Shown here piece by piece: positions 47,548 through 59,062 of a DNA stretch of 64,000 bases. The first letter of the stretch is position 1, and each line of letters starts with the position of its first letter. The notes under the pieces are model-generated. The model searched no databases. It worked only from the letters and a program-made list of their open reading frames with translations, and was not told the origin of the DNA. The stretch spans positions 97,352,121-97,416,120 of the forward strand of contig OZ020589.1 in the NCBI GenBank assembly GCA_963971535.1, given 5' to 3'. The translations under genes and the position numbers were made by a program. Source of the stretch: Notolepis coatsorum (Eukaryota > Chordata > Actinopteri > Aulopiformes > Paralepididae).

Positions 47548-48348
47548 TGGTCCTTGGGGGCTACCTGGTGCCCGCGGGAACCGTGTTGGTGTATTACACA
47601 CGCAAGGCCACAGCGGGCCAATGAATTCATAATCACTGTAAAATATATATATATATTTTAAATGCACTCACCACACAACAGCCAAAGCAGTGACCGATCT
47701 CATCTTCCATTGAATATTGCAGCTTCTCCATCATGACAAGTCCAACTCGAGTCGAGACACGTTCTTTTATCCCATGGAAAGTGTAAAAGTGTAATACTTC
47801 CGGTATTTTGAGCTCATGGGAGGTTCCGGGGGGAAGGCTACGCATTCATTTGATTCCCTTGCGCTCTCGTCCCCCCGCCCCCCTCCTCCTCACGAGCTCC
47901 ATGTAACGCGGAAGTGCAGTGGTCTATGCCATGTCGAGCAGCTCCTCTCTGATTGAGTCTCAGACCGTCGAGGGCTGTCAATCATTCAACCCGCGTTCGT
48001 GAGTAGCGTGCGCAAAGTTGCACGGGCGGGGCTTAGATGACTCAAATAGCCTATTTTGATTGGATAATAGAATAAAAAGATCAACCCGTGCAGGGAAAGT
48101 TGCACTTGAGTGATTGACAGCTAGCCATTACTGACTGCAGGCCTGATCAGAGAGCTCAGAGCTGTCACTTTTGGCCATTTTTGAAAAAAATTAATTTCAC
48201 TGGCATTTTTTTTAATTAATAAAAAAATATTAATAATAATAATTAAAAAAATTTAATATATATATATATGTAAATTAATAATAATTATGAATTATGAGTG
48301 AATTTGTGTTTCACGTGTTGTCATGGAATAACCTCCACTGGTACCTGT

Positions 48349-48690
48349 AGTCAAGGATCTTCTTAGTTTTGGGTCAGTCACAGTGCTCAGGTATTCTGCC
48401 ACTGTGTACTCTCTGTTTAGGGCCAAATAGCATTTCAATTTGCTCTGGTTTTGGGTTGATTCTTTCCAATGTGTCAGATAGATTTCTTTTTGTTTTCTTA
48501 TAATTTGGTTTAGTCCAGTGTGGTTTCTGTCTGGTGGCTCTGCTTGTGTTTGTGAGCAGAGTCCCAGAACCATCTGGCTGAGTGGGCATCTCTCAAGGGT
48601 CTCTCTGTAGGTGAGGGCTTTGTTATGGAGTGTGTCTGGGTCACTTTCTTTTAGGTGATTGTAGAATTTAAATGCTATTTTTAAACACAC
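48349..48690 (-). pseudogene. LINE C-terminal fragment, right side of split site
   Basis: On the minus strand it reads FKFYNHLKESDPDTLHNKAL ... THWKESTQNQSKLKCYLALN ... EYTVAEYLSTVTDPKLRR. This precedes the RLSEHSLAIEKG segment found at 24205-24347, so one LINE is split by 24 kb. The 5' end is truncated at a CT/GC repeat (48690-48726). Confidence 0.8.
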
Positions 48691-48954
48691 TCTCTCTCTC
48701 TCTCTCTCTCGCGCGCGCTCTCTCTCGGCACACAGTGCGTGCTCCGTAATATGATCATTATGATCCACTGGAATAAATTAAAAAAAAAGTTTACTACTTA
48801 GGCCTACATACTGTAGTTGTCTCCTTTGTTCATTAATGTTACCTAAAAAGTGAATTGTTAACTCACCAAAATTTACTTGCACAACTGATTTGACAAAAAA
48901 AAATCCACCAAGGGGGGGAATCACCCCCCCCCGCACCATCCCTTGGCTTTTATC

Positions 48955-49530
48955 GTACACTGCCTACTTGCTCATATGCAGGGGTGCAGTGCTGGGCATA
49001 CGCGGTCAAACGACATTTGGGCTTCGTCACTGAGGCCGAAGTGCGCGCATCCTATTATTATGCAAAGTCTAGGTGATAAGTGCCGGCGCGACGACACAAA
49101 AATGACTCGTCGCGCCGTATACCCCGGCCGCCGGCACTTATCACCTAGACTTTGCATAATAATAGGATACCGACAACCAAATACAAGCCCTGTAGGTGTG
49201 GTGGGGGGTTGCTTGATCTCCCGACTGGAAGGATGAGACGAGGTGTATCATCTGTTCTGTGCGCAACCGAGGGAACATGTATGCGTGCGCGGGAGCGCGC
49301 ATGCGTGGGCGTTTGGCCTTCGCCCATATTACGACTGCACCCCTGCTCATATGCATATATTCAGAGTTAATTATATAGTTTACACTGCCTATTTTTACTT
49401 TCTGTACTATAATTTATTGCCTATTTATGTCTTCTATTATTACCATGCCCATACCTGTTCCCCCCCCCCCCCCCATGCTGCTATGATGCCTGGATTTCCC
49501 CAAGGGGATCAATAAATGAATATCTTATCT
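48955..49530 (+). mobile_element. Retroelement 3' end with TATCTTATCTT, second copy
   Basis: ACACTGCCTATTTTTACTTT ... CATGCTGCTATGATGCCTGG ATTTCCCCAAGGGGATCAAT ... ATATCTTATCTTG matches 20976-21397. It is interrupted by hAT element J. Confidence 0.7.
48979..49345. mobile_element. Non-autonomous hAT element J with inner hairpin
   Basis: Perfect 12-bp TIRs CAGGGGTGCAGT / ACTGCACCCCTG with TSD CTCATATG (48971-48978, 49346-49353). Inside, 49049-49086 and 49132-49169 are perfect 38-bp inverted arms (ATCCTATTATTATGCAAAGT...), with a smaller CGGCGCGACGA / TCGTCGCGCCG pair in the loop. Confidence 0.93.
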
Positions 49531-49703
49531 TGTTTTGATATTTTGTGGCCTCAATAGACAATAGCTACTAGTCAAAGTAGAAATATCATAATGAGAGAGG
49601 CCATTAAAAAATGCAAACAAGATGCTTTGCTCAAAACGATTAAAAACTAAATAAAACAATCAATATGTTTTACGCTACAAGACGTATCACTGATATCTAA
49701 AGG

Positions 49704-50662
49704 CAGGGGTGCAGTCGTGCACACACGCGGTTACACGCCGTGTTATTAGATCACTGAGGCAGAACTAAGTACGCGCGATCGCGCACGGATGTGTACTCGC
49801 GTGTACGCGCACACAAAAATGCGCTGTATCCATTCGTTGTGAATAAGTACCTGGCCGGCGGCCACCGTTTTACATAACAAAAAGCGCAGGTAGACTAGGT
49901 GTCTGGGTGTTGGCTATCTGAATGCATCTCCCCCTTCATTCTGTGTGACGGCAGTGGAGGTGAATACTAATGTGGCTCGGAATTCGTGATGGGGGTCTAC
50001 CTGCTTATGATTGAATCAAGCGTCTGCCGTGCTGCGCGCCAGCTTTCCAATTGCTCTCGCGCGCGCACATTCACACAAATACAGAGCAAGAAGAGCGTGT
50101 ATGATAGAAAGATTGCACTTGCGTATATGCGCTTGTGTGTGTGTGTGTGCGTGTGTGTGTGTGCGTGTGTGTGTGTATAACTGCGCGCGCGAGTGGGTGC
50201 GTGTGAGCGCACCACAAGGTTCATCACCAAACCTCCCTTGCTGTGCACTAGGAGTCATGCACACACAAACTTCAAGTAAACACAAGTTGTCTGATTATTT
50301 TAAGTTTGCTTTTGTGTTTGTGTGTAAAACAATTTCTTTAATTGAATTAACTTAAACTAAAAGTAAATACAAACTAAATTAACACTGTAACTTACATTGT
50401 TAATTTAGTTTGTATTTACTTTTCTAGTTTAAGTTGATTCAATTAAAGAAATTCTACTATTACATTTAAAACATTGTTTGTTTTTCAACCATATCTGTTG
50501 ACAATATAATTTCTTTATATATTGAAGGCTACATCCTGCTACCTTTTTCAGCTTCTCTATTTAAAAAAATAATAAAATCTGTTCTGCGCGCATGCACGTA
50601 CCCGCGCGCGCGGCGCGTGCACGTGGCGTGTTACCAGTTCCCATATTACGACTGCACCACCG
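49704..50662. mobile_element. hAT element K, upstream of fam83f
   Basis: TIRs CAGGGGTGCAGTC / GACTGCACCACCG agree at 11 of 13, with TSD TCTAAAGG (49696-49703, 50663-50670). Same family as J by ends and by CCCATATTACGACTGCACC. Contains GTGTGT/GCGCGC tracts and a long hairpin. Its right end is 253 bp upstream of the fam83f start codon. Confidence 0.9.
50331..50453. repeat. AT-rich hairpin in element K
   Basis: AATTTCTTTAATTGAATTAA ... AAATACAAACTAAATTAACA (from 50331) is followed after a short loop by its inverse up to AATTAAAGAAATT (50453). Arms about 53 bp with two or three differences. Confidence 0.88.
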
Positions 50663-50915
50663 TCTAAAGGGAAACCAAATTATATATATTTTTACAAACA
50701 GTTCCGTTTGAGGGACACAAAACGGCACGTTTTCGTAGAATGACCCAGCTATACAGCCATAATTTCCAAATGACTCGAGTCCAAAAGGTAGTTCCCTGCT
50801 CTGCCCCACCTCCCAGCCAGGTTACAAAACACGTTATGTTTACCTGTCATACAGGAAGGTAGGTGTGTGGCAGCCGGCAGCAACAACGCAATTATCAGCA
50901 GTCACTGCTGCAGCC

Positions 50916-51383
50916 ATGGCCGAGTCCCAGCTCCTGTGCATGGAGGACGGCCACATGAACCCCCCGGTACCCGAGTCCAGTCCCCGGTTCTACTACAGCG
51001 AGGAGCAACGCGCGGCGCTCGAACAACTCATGAAGAACGGGGACGGCGCCTTCAAAACGCGTCTGGAGGAGGACAAAGTGAAAGACTTTCTGTCAGCCCG
51101 CGAAATAAAGTTGATAACAAGTACTTTCAAAGAGTACAAGACGGATTCCGACGAAGAGGAGAGGAGAGAGACACCGGCGTCCAGAACAGAAGCCGACTCT
51201 GGGGTCCATTCGACCTACTGGCCGCAGCTTTCGGACACCGACGTGCCGCCTCTGGACCTGGGTTGGCCCACTGGGGGGTTCTTCAGAGGGCTCACGCATG
51301 TCGCTGTCCACACACACCCACCGAAAGAGAATGGACCTCATATCAAAGAGGTTGTGCGTCGACTAATCCAAGAGGCGAGCAAG
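50916..51383 (+). CDS. fam83f: FAM83F-like protein, first coding exon
   Basis: Starts at ATG 50916 in a good initiation context (GCAGCCATGG). An upstream in-frame ATG at 50865 would add 17 residues, but the family starts with MAESQL. The exon encodes 156 residues: RFYYSEEQRAALEQLMKNG, VKDFLSAREIKLI, TYWPQLSDTDVPPLDLGW and PHIKEVVRRLIQEASK. This is the start of the FAM83 (DUF1669, PLD-like) domain; it stops just before the conserved VIAVVMD stretch, at donor AAG|GTGAGA (51383/51384). FAM83 proteins bind casein kinase 1 isoforms through this domain, and FAM83F has been linked to CK1-alpha and Wnt signalling. Here the domain is incomplete because later exons lie outside the window. FAM83F is preferred over FAM83G or B on the N-terminal MAESQL and SDT(D/E)VPPLDLGW. 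Confidence 0.85.
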
Positions 51384-51597
51384 GTGAGATAATATTTTAA
51401 ATTTTTTCAATTTTAAGCACCAATTTGCACGAACAACCTTAAAACAAAGGTGCACCTCAGTTATAGGTATCAAACTTGAAAAGAGTTCTACTAATATATT
51501 TCACTTCAAAATGTTGTGCAAAGAAAAGATACATAGACAGTATAGCACAGTTTAGTATAATATTGCAGTTTAGCGTGTCAGGATGACGTAGCATTGA

Positions 51598-54500
51598 TTG
51601 ATTGATTGATTGAAAAGTTTATTAACAGATTGCAGAATGGGTACAGTACAGTACATCTCAATACATACAATTGTTAAGGGGATGCAGACCAGAGAAAGAC
51701 TTTCGTCTTGTTTCCACCAGGGTCCCCCATTTTCAATTCATCATAACATATATGACATACATGACATACAGATAGACAGTACTGCTACATCTATACATTT
51801 ATGACATATCAGATTTGCAAATACAGTACTGTTTGTGATACAAAAGTGTCCAGAAAAGGAGTGTATATACATTTGGCGTAGAAACTGTACATTGGAGGAG
51901 GTTGGTGGGGTGGGGTTGGGTGGGTTGGGTGAGGGCTGTACATTGGAGGTGGGGGGGGGGGTTGGGTAGGGGACACACACACATTTTACACTGTACATTG
52001 GAATGTTGACAAAGCCTTACTTGGTCATTTACTGTACAACTAGGTTAGGACATTTGTAGGGGCCAGTTTCGAATTGCAGTCTCACGTAGGTGTTTTTTGA
52101 GAGTGTTTTTGAAGGTGGGTAGTGATTCACATTCCTTTACAGCTTTAGGCAGGGCGTTCCACATTGATGTGGCATAATTGCGAAACGTGTTTAGTCCCTT
52201 GTTTGAGCCGAATCTGGGTTTTACATGATTTGTGGAGCTCCCTCTGGTGTTGTGATCGTGGTATTCACTGACCTTTGGGAAGTATTTTGACATGTACATG
52301 GGTACCTTGGTCGCGTAGTGTATCTTGTAGACCAGGCCCATTGCAAGTTGCTGTACTCTGTCGTCTACTCTAAGCCATCCTAGGTTGTCAAAGTGGGCAG
52401 GGGTGAGGTGGGTTCTAGGAGTCAGGTCAAGTAGTAGTCTGACTAGCTTGTTTTGAGATGTTTGTAATTTGTTTTTTAGTGCCTTTGAGGTGCTTTGGTA
52501 CCATGAGGTGCAAGCATAGTCGTAGTACCCTTGAATGAGTGCTCCTGCTAGAGTCTTCAGGGTATTCTTGTTTACCAGAGAGGAGATCCGGTACAAGAAT
52601 CGCGTTCGTTGGTTGACTTTTTTTATTACATTGGATGCCATTTTGTCACAGGAAAGATTAGCCTCTAGGATGGAACCCAGGTAGGTAATTTCATCTTTCC
52701 TTGTGACAATATTGTCACCCACTGTAACCGAGAAGCCGTCAGTCTTGCTGAGTTTGTTATTTGAACCGAAGAGAATGGACTCTGTTTTGCCCATGTGTAA
52801 TGATAGTTTGTTGTCGGCGAGCCATATGCAGATTTTGCCTAGTTCCGAGCTGAGGGCTTTTTCAACCTGTAACTTGTTCTTGTCCGAGACCAGCAGGGCT
52901 GAGTCGTCCGCAAACAGGAACAAGTTGCAGTCACAAGCTGACGACATGTCATTTGCATAAATTAGGAATAGTAGCGGTCCTAGTATGCTTCCTTGTGGAA
53001 CACCACAGCTCACTGTGAGGGGGGGGGGATAGGGTACCGTTTACTTCCACCATCTGTTCCCTCCCCTCCAGGTAGGATTGTATCCAGCTCACTGATAAAC
53101 TATCAAAACCAATTGCTTTTAGCTTGTCAATCAGAATGGTGTGATTGACAGTGTCGAAGGCCTTTTGTAGGTCCAGCATGACCATGCCGCAGTATTTGCC
53201 CGCGTCCACCTCTTGTTTGATGTGGTCGTTCAAGTAGAGAAGGCATGTGTCAGTGGAGTGGGATGTTCTGAAGCCAGATTGGAATTCGTAGATTAGATTT
53301 TTTTCCGCGAGGTATTTTTCGATCTGTTCGTATACTATTTTTTCCATGACTTTCGAGATGGATGTAAGGATAGAAACAGGGCGGTAGTTACCCGGGTCTA
53401 ATTTGCTGCCCTTTTTGTGCAGGGGTGTTACTCTCGCAATTTTGAAGTCCTTGGGGACGTGTCCCTGTTTTATGGAGAGGTTTATTATGTGTGTGATGAC
53501 TGGGGTGATGGCTGCTGCTGAGTCTCTGAGGAATTTGGAGGGGATGTTGTCATGGCCAGTGGCCTTGTTTGGTTGGAGGGCGCTCAGTTTTTTGAGTACC
53601 TCATCTGTAGTTACTATTTCCAGTTTGAAGTCGTCTTTGTGGACGCCTAGGTTCCTGTAGTATGCTACTATGTGTTCTACCCCATACTGCCCTGAGTGGG
53701 AGGGTAGTTTGTTTACCAGTGTTGTGGCTATGTTTGTGAAGAAAGTGTTTAAGTAATTGGCTACATCCAGCTTGTCTGTGATGAGCGTGTTGTCCGTCTT
53801 TATGTTTATGTTTGAGAACCTGGTTTTGAGTTTTTTACTGCAGCCTAGTTGATTGTTGAGTAATTTCCAAAGTTCACGTGGTTTATTTTTGTTTTCCTCG
53901 GTTTTGTCATTGATGAAATTTTTTTTTGCAGTTTTGATCATGGAGTTTACGTCATTTCTTAGTCTGTTTCTTTCTAGTTTGAGTTCAGTCACGTGGTCTT
54001 GGAGTTCACTGCTCGTGCTTTTGGTAAGCTTTGACTGACTTTTACGAAACTCAGAGCATTTTTTGTCTCTGGCTTTCATAGCGGTCAGTATTTCAGTGTG
54101 CATCCATGGCTCAGCGCGATTTTTTACCCTGGTGGTTCTTAGGGGGGCCATTTTGTTTAGTATTGATGAAAATTTGGTTTTGAAGCCAAGCCAAGTTTCT
54201 TCAACCAGTGTACCATTGAGTTCATCTGACCAGTCCAGACTCTCCAGTTCCAGGTTAAAGGCCTCGCTAGAGTAGGTTTTGAGGTCTCTAGATGTGACTG
54301 TTTTGTGACAGCCAGCCTTTAGTTTTAGCTTTTTGCGGGTACAGAATATCATGTAATGATCACTTAACCCGCATGCTATAACCCCTTTACTGGAGATCTT
54401 GGACTTGTCAGAGGTCAGTATGAGGTCAATGGTAGTCTGAGTTGATTCACATATCCTTGTGGGTTGGGTGATTAGTTGGCTGAGGCCGTGCAGATCACAA

Positions 54501-55480
54501 AACCTATTGAAGGATTTGAAGACGGGTGCATTTTTTTGTTGCATATCCGTGTTCCAATCCCCAATACGAATTTTTTCCGCATCCTCAGCTCCAGCTAAGC
54601 ACACATCCAGAGTATCATAAAAACCAGTCTGTTCTGGTGGTCTATAGATTGTGCCTATTAGTACTGATTTTGCCCTTTCAAATAAGATTTCAATCCATAC
54701 AGTTTCAATCTCGTCATGGTTAAGGTCAGTACGGTTGCTGAATTTGGTATCTTTGTGTATATACACACAGACACCACCTCCATACTGGTTCCTATCCCTC
54801 CTGATGATTGAATAGTCCTCGATTTCTATCTCTGGATCCTGAACAGATGAGTCAAGTTTTGTTTCTGTGAAACATAATATATTTGCCTTACCGTTTAGAA
54901 ACAAATGTCTGATTTCAGCCAATTTCGGTTTCAAGCTGTTTATGTTTAAGTGAAATATGTGAAGTCCATTTGAGTTTGTTATTTCATTAATGTCGTCTAG
55001 TTCAAATTGTTTTTCCACTGTGGTGTGTGGTTGATCTTGTGGTGGGGTCCTGTGTTCATTGATGTTAGGAGGGGGGGTGGGGATGATCCTTTGTCCTCTG
55101 CTGGTGTATTTGGTCGGTGTGAAAGCCCGCGACGTGGGGGGGGGGGGCTGGTTGCTGTCCTCAGATGTGTCTGGAGGCCCTCCGTTGTGGGGGAGGGGGG
55201 GTGATTGTACTCCATTGTGGGGGAGGGGGGGTGCCTTTTGTCCTGGCCTCGGCCCGGGTAGACTTGCTGGCATGGAGGCTTTGGTGGGGCCAGCCACGCT
55301 AACCGTCGGGTCCTTGGTGGTCTCGATGTCCCGCGCCGCTCTTCCTTTAGCCACTCGCCGAGTCCGCTGGGGCATAGAGTTGCAGTGTAGGCCAGTATGA
55401 GTATAGTTATAGTATAGCAGCGTAACATAGAATAATAATATATTAAAATATTGTATAATACTGTACCAATCAAATATGGT
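51598..55480 (-). mobile_element. CR1/jockey-group LINE, near full length, one frameshift
   Basis: The minus strand encodes an AP-endonuclease and RT polyprotein starting at about 55375. A Pro-rich N-terminus (~130 residues) precedes the endonuclease (HLNINSLKPKL, CFTETKLD, YRPP, IGDWNTD, GLSDHYMIF) and RT (RVTPLHKKGS, YRPVSILTSISK, SGFRTSHSTDTCL, MLDLQKAFDTVNH, CGVPQGSILGPLLF, LFADDSALLV). The C-terminus ends LPTFKNTLKKHLRET, stopping at 52045. The frame is broken once, at a C10 run (53019-53028 region, G10 on +), where nine would keep phase; downstream the RT is open again. The 3' UTR of ~440 bp ends ACTTTTCAATCAATCAATCA. The 5' end is not exactly defined. The family has at least nine truncated copies in the window. 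Clade is not certain. Confidence 0.88.
52045..55375 (-). pseudogene. Endonuclease-reverse transcriptase gene of the intronic LINE
   Basis: Two open frames, 55375-52949 (808 codons) and 53013-52045 (322 codons), overlap at the homopolymer. The first holds the endonuclease and RT fingers and palm up to motif A; the second holds the GVPQG motif, the FADD catalytic pair, the thumb and the C-terminus. All catalytic residues I can place are present, so the single base in the C10 run is the only visible defect. It may be a slippage mutation or a sequencing error. Confidence 0.88.
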
Positions 55481-55574
55481 GTAGTATAATAGTATGATTT
55501 AGTTATATTATAATAAAATAGAAATTATATAGAAGTATAATATAGAATAATACATTATATAAATGTATAGATAC

Positions 55575-55774
<200 letters not shown>

Positions 55775-56222
55775 AATTAATGAACCTAAATATGGAGTTT
55801 GACTGATGGATACACAAAATGGGTTTATTTATGTTGATTTAATTGGGTTGTGTTGATGTTTTCATTTTTGCAAAATGGGTATATTCTGTTTGGTTTTATG
55901 CAAGACCTATCGGTGTGTTGTGTGTGTGTAGGGGCAGGTATATATACGATTTTTTCTTCTCCCTGTTCCTTTCGGCCATGGGATTTGGTGAATTATATGA
56001 ATATGTACTGTTGGACTGTTTTAATTCCATGTACGAATAAATAAATGATGATAAATGATGATGATAGTCTAGTAGGCCTAGTCCACAGGATTTTTTTTTT
56101 GGTTTAGGACCAAATAGAGAGAGAGAAAGAGAAAGAGAGAGAGATGTGTAGGCTAGGCTATGTCTTCTCTCCCATATAATATCTCATGTAAACCTTTCGA
56201 AAGCTCTGCAAGAAGCCATCTA

Positions 56223-57109
56223 TGAATGAATGAATGAATGAAAACTTTATTAACAGATTGCAGAATGGGTACAGTACAGTACAGCTCAATACATACATAC
56301 AATTGTTAAGGGGATGCAGACCAGAGAAAGACTTTCGTCTTGTTTACATCAGGGTCCCCCATTTTCAATTCATCGTAACATATATGACATACATGACATA
56401 CAGATAGACAGTACTGCTCCATCTATACATTTTTATGACATACCAGATTTGCAATTACAGTACTGTTTGTGATACAAAAAGAGTCCAGAAAGAAAAGAGT
56501 ATATACATTAGGCATGGAAACTGTACATTGGATTGGGTAGGTGGGGGTGGGGGGGGACTGTACATTGGAGGTGGTTGGGTGGGTGGGGGGGGGGGGGGGG
56601 TTGGTTAGGAGTGGGGGGGGGGGGGGGGGGGGGGGTTGGGTAGGAGGGGTGGGTGGGGGACACTGTACAACTGTACAAACAACACTGTACATTGGATTAT
56701 TGACAAGACCATACTTGGTAATTTACTGTACATTGGAGGGGGTTGTGTTCGGACATTTACAGGGGCCAGTTTTGGGTTGCAGTCTCCCTTAGGTGTTTTT
56801 TTAGTGTGTTTTTGAAAGTGGGTAGTGATTCACATTCCTTTACAGCTTTGGGTAGGGCGTTCCACATTGATGTGGCATAATTGCGAAACGTGTTTAGTCC
56901 CTTGTTTGAGCCGAATCTGGGTTTAACATGATTTGTGGAGCTCCCTCTGGTGTTGTGATCGTGGTATTCACTGACCTTTGGGAAGTATTTTGTCATGTAC
57001 ATGGGTACCTTGGTCGTGTAGTGTATCTTGTAGACCAGGCCCATTGCAAGTTGCTGTACTCTGTCGTCTACTCTAAGCCATCCTAGGTTGTCAAAGTGGG
57101 CAGGGGTGT
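56223..57109 (-). mobile_element. LINE copy j, 5'-truncated, with ORF end
   Basis: Same family as 51598-55480, minus strand. (TGAA)n tail at 56223-56240, 3' UTR to about 56755, then the last ~120 codons (HFDNLGWLRVDDRVQQLA ... FKNTLKKHLRETA) up to a truncation at 57109. The 3' UTR carries an expanded G-rich part (56534-56660). Confidence 0.92.
56534..56660 (+). repeat. G-rich tract, potential G-quadruplex
   Basis: Runs of G8, G16 and G23 with short GGTTGGG spacers on the + strand, in the 3' UTR of LINE copy j. The corresponding region of the full LINE (51890-51970) is also G-rich but less expanded. Confidence 0.85.
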
Positions 57110-57639
57110 ATTTGCATCTTGATATCCTGCCACTACCATATTGCCAGCTATTTACATAAACTGGCATTCACTGTGCCTGTATTAGCAATAGCTCAGATGA
57201 ACCATACCAAATGCAAATGCCCCTCTCTTTAGGGAGAGAGGCCAAGAATTTATCATACAGATTTATTTAACTCTCACTGTAAACACATACAACAAAGAGC
57301 TGACAAAGACAAAAGAGGCCAGCATTATACAGATTAGGCCTAGTCTACTGTGTGATATCTTCAATATCATTGGACTTGTAGGCGAGTCACACACACTTAG
57401 ACATGTGTTTGTTGTTGGTCCATTGCGAAGCAACTAGGACCACCACAGCCAGTCATCCTTTTTATCGAATCATCACAACCAGAATGCCCCCCCCCCCCCC
57501 CCCCACCTAAGAACCACCTCTCACCTAAAGGCCCGTTCGGGTGGATCGCTGCTGAGTAAATGTATGAGTGATTGTGATTAATACCTAGTCACAAAGCACC
57601 ATGAGACTGGAGTGGCCTGCTGTCACACAATCGACGGTC

Positions 57640-57780
57640 GAAGGGTTAACGTTTGCTTATGGAGTAGAGCTAGGCTGAGTCATGTATCCTTGTCCATTCA
57701 TTCAATCTGTGACAGGCTCAGGTAGTGCAGCCTTTCTCCTGTCTCTTCCCTTAGAGGAATAGGCTGGCTATATAGCTTCA
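57640..57780 (+). repeat. Direct repeat 1 of a ~135-bp segment
   Basis: TTTGCTTATGGAGTAGAG, GGCTGAGTCATGT, TGACAGGCTCAGGTAGTGC, TAGAGGAATA and GCTGGCTATATAGCTTCA recur in the same order at 58922-59053. The spacing (1.27 kb) suggests a tandem duplication, later filled by the LINE 3' end at 58098. AAAATAGTCAATT ... ACAGAAAGTGTCTTGC also occurs twice (57950, 58728). Confidence 0.8.
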
Positions 57781-58097
57781 AGTTCAAGTTCTTTATTTTG
57801 TCAAATACACAACAATACAGGGGGCATTGCAGGCAATGCAGTTCTTGTGTTTCAAGCTCAGACTCAACAGTGCACAATTAAGAAACACCAATGAATACAA
57901 GAATGGTAGTAGTAGTAAGATCAAAATAAAATATAAAATGAGGTAAGATAAAATAGTCAATTATTTACAGAAAGTGTCTTGCGTGTATGTGCATGTTAAG
58001 GTGCAGGGTGCATGTGTGTTTGTGTGTGTGTGACTGTGTGTCCAATAAGTATTAGTAGTACGATAAATCAAATAAAACATAAAAATGAGGTCACCCA

Positions 58098-58729
58098 GTC
58101 ACCCGAACAACTGCCTCTTTGAACTGCTGCCATCAGGCAAGCGATACAGGAGTCTCAAGGCGAGCACAGAAAGACTCAGAAGAAGCTTCTATCCCCAGGC
58201 CATCAGGCTGCTAAACGAACAATGAATGAACACTACACAACAACAACCACCAAACGCACATAGCACACACATCCACACGCACACACTCACTTTAAACAAA
58301 CACACTGTAGCACCCACTCCACACACTTATAGCACACACCCACTTTAAACAAACACACTGTAGCACCCACTCCCCACACTTTATATTTATGGATGAAGGA
58401 TTGCACTACAACTCGTACACCTTACTGTAAATTGTACCTAAAATTGTACCTCATCCCATTTCTGCTTTGCACTAGATAGTACTGTACATTAGTACACTGC
58501 ATAGTATTGTGTATTGTATATTATATGGTAACTCAGAACATTGTACATATGTCTATACCGAACACTGTGACCTCATTTTCTTCTTCTAAATTCATGCTAT
58601 ATTATGTTATTATGTTATTTGATACTATCTTGTCTAGCACAGTCTCTGGAGCGTAACAGTAAGAAGCATTTTGTATGAAAGTATTCTGTACTTCTGTATG
58701 ACAACTATTAAAGAACTTGAACTTGAAAT
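58098..58729 (+). pseudogene. Rex/CR1-like LINE 3' end, second copy
   Basis: CACCCGAACAACTGCCTCTT ... CCAGGCCATCAGGCTGCTAA matches the C-terminus of the LINE at 17730-19750. It is followed by the same 3' UTR and the ACTTGAACTTGAA ending. Only the last ~50 codons remain. Confidence 0.88.
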
Positions 58730-59062
58730 AAAATAGTCAATTTCTACAGAAAGTGTCTTGCATAAAAGTGTGTGTGGGTGCAGTCACAGTGCAGGGTGCA
58801 TGTGTCGTGTGTGTGTGTGTTCAAGAGTATTTTAAGATGTGTGTGTGTTCAAGACTTTTCTAATGGGGCTATCTCCTGTTCCGTGAGGCTGAAGTGCCTT
58901 ATTTGAGTTGATCTTAGTAACATTTGCTTATGGAGTAGAGTTAGGCTGAGTCATGTGTCCTTGTTCATTTGTTCACGCTGTGACAGGCTCAGGTAGTGCT
59001 GTCTGTCTCTTCCCTGACCCTCTTAGAGGAATAAGCTGGCTATATAGCTTCAAGGATATGGG

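Noticed and set aside
50867..51400. 177-codon + frame overlapping the fam83f exon in another frame
   Set aside because: Shadow of the real FAM83 coding frame, which carries all the family motifs.
52703..54723. Plus-strand frames of 60-85 codons
   Set aside because: Antisense shadows of the LINE endonuclease/RT gene.
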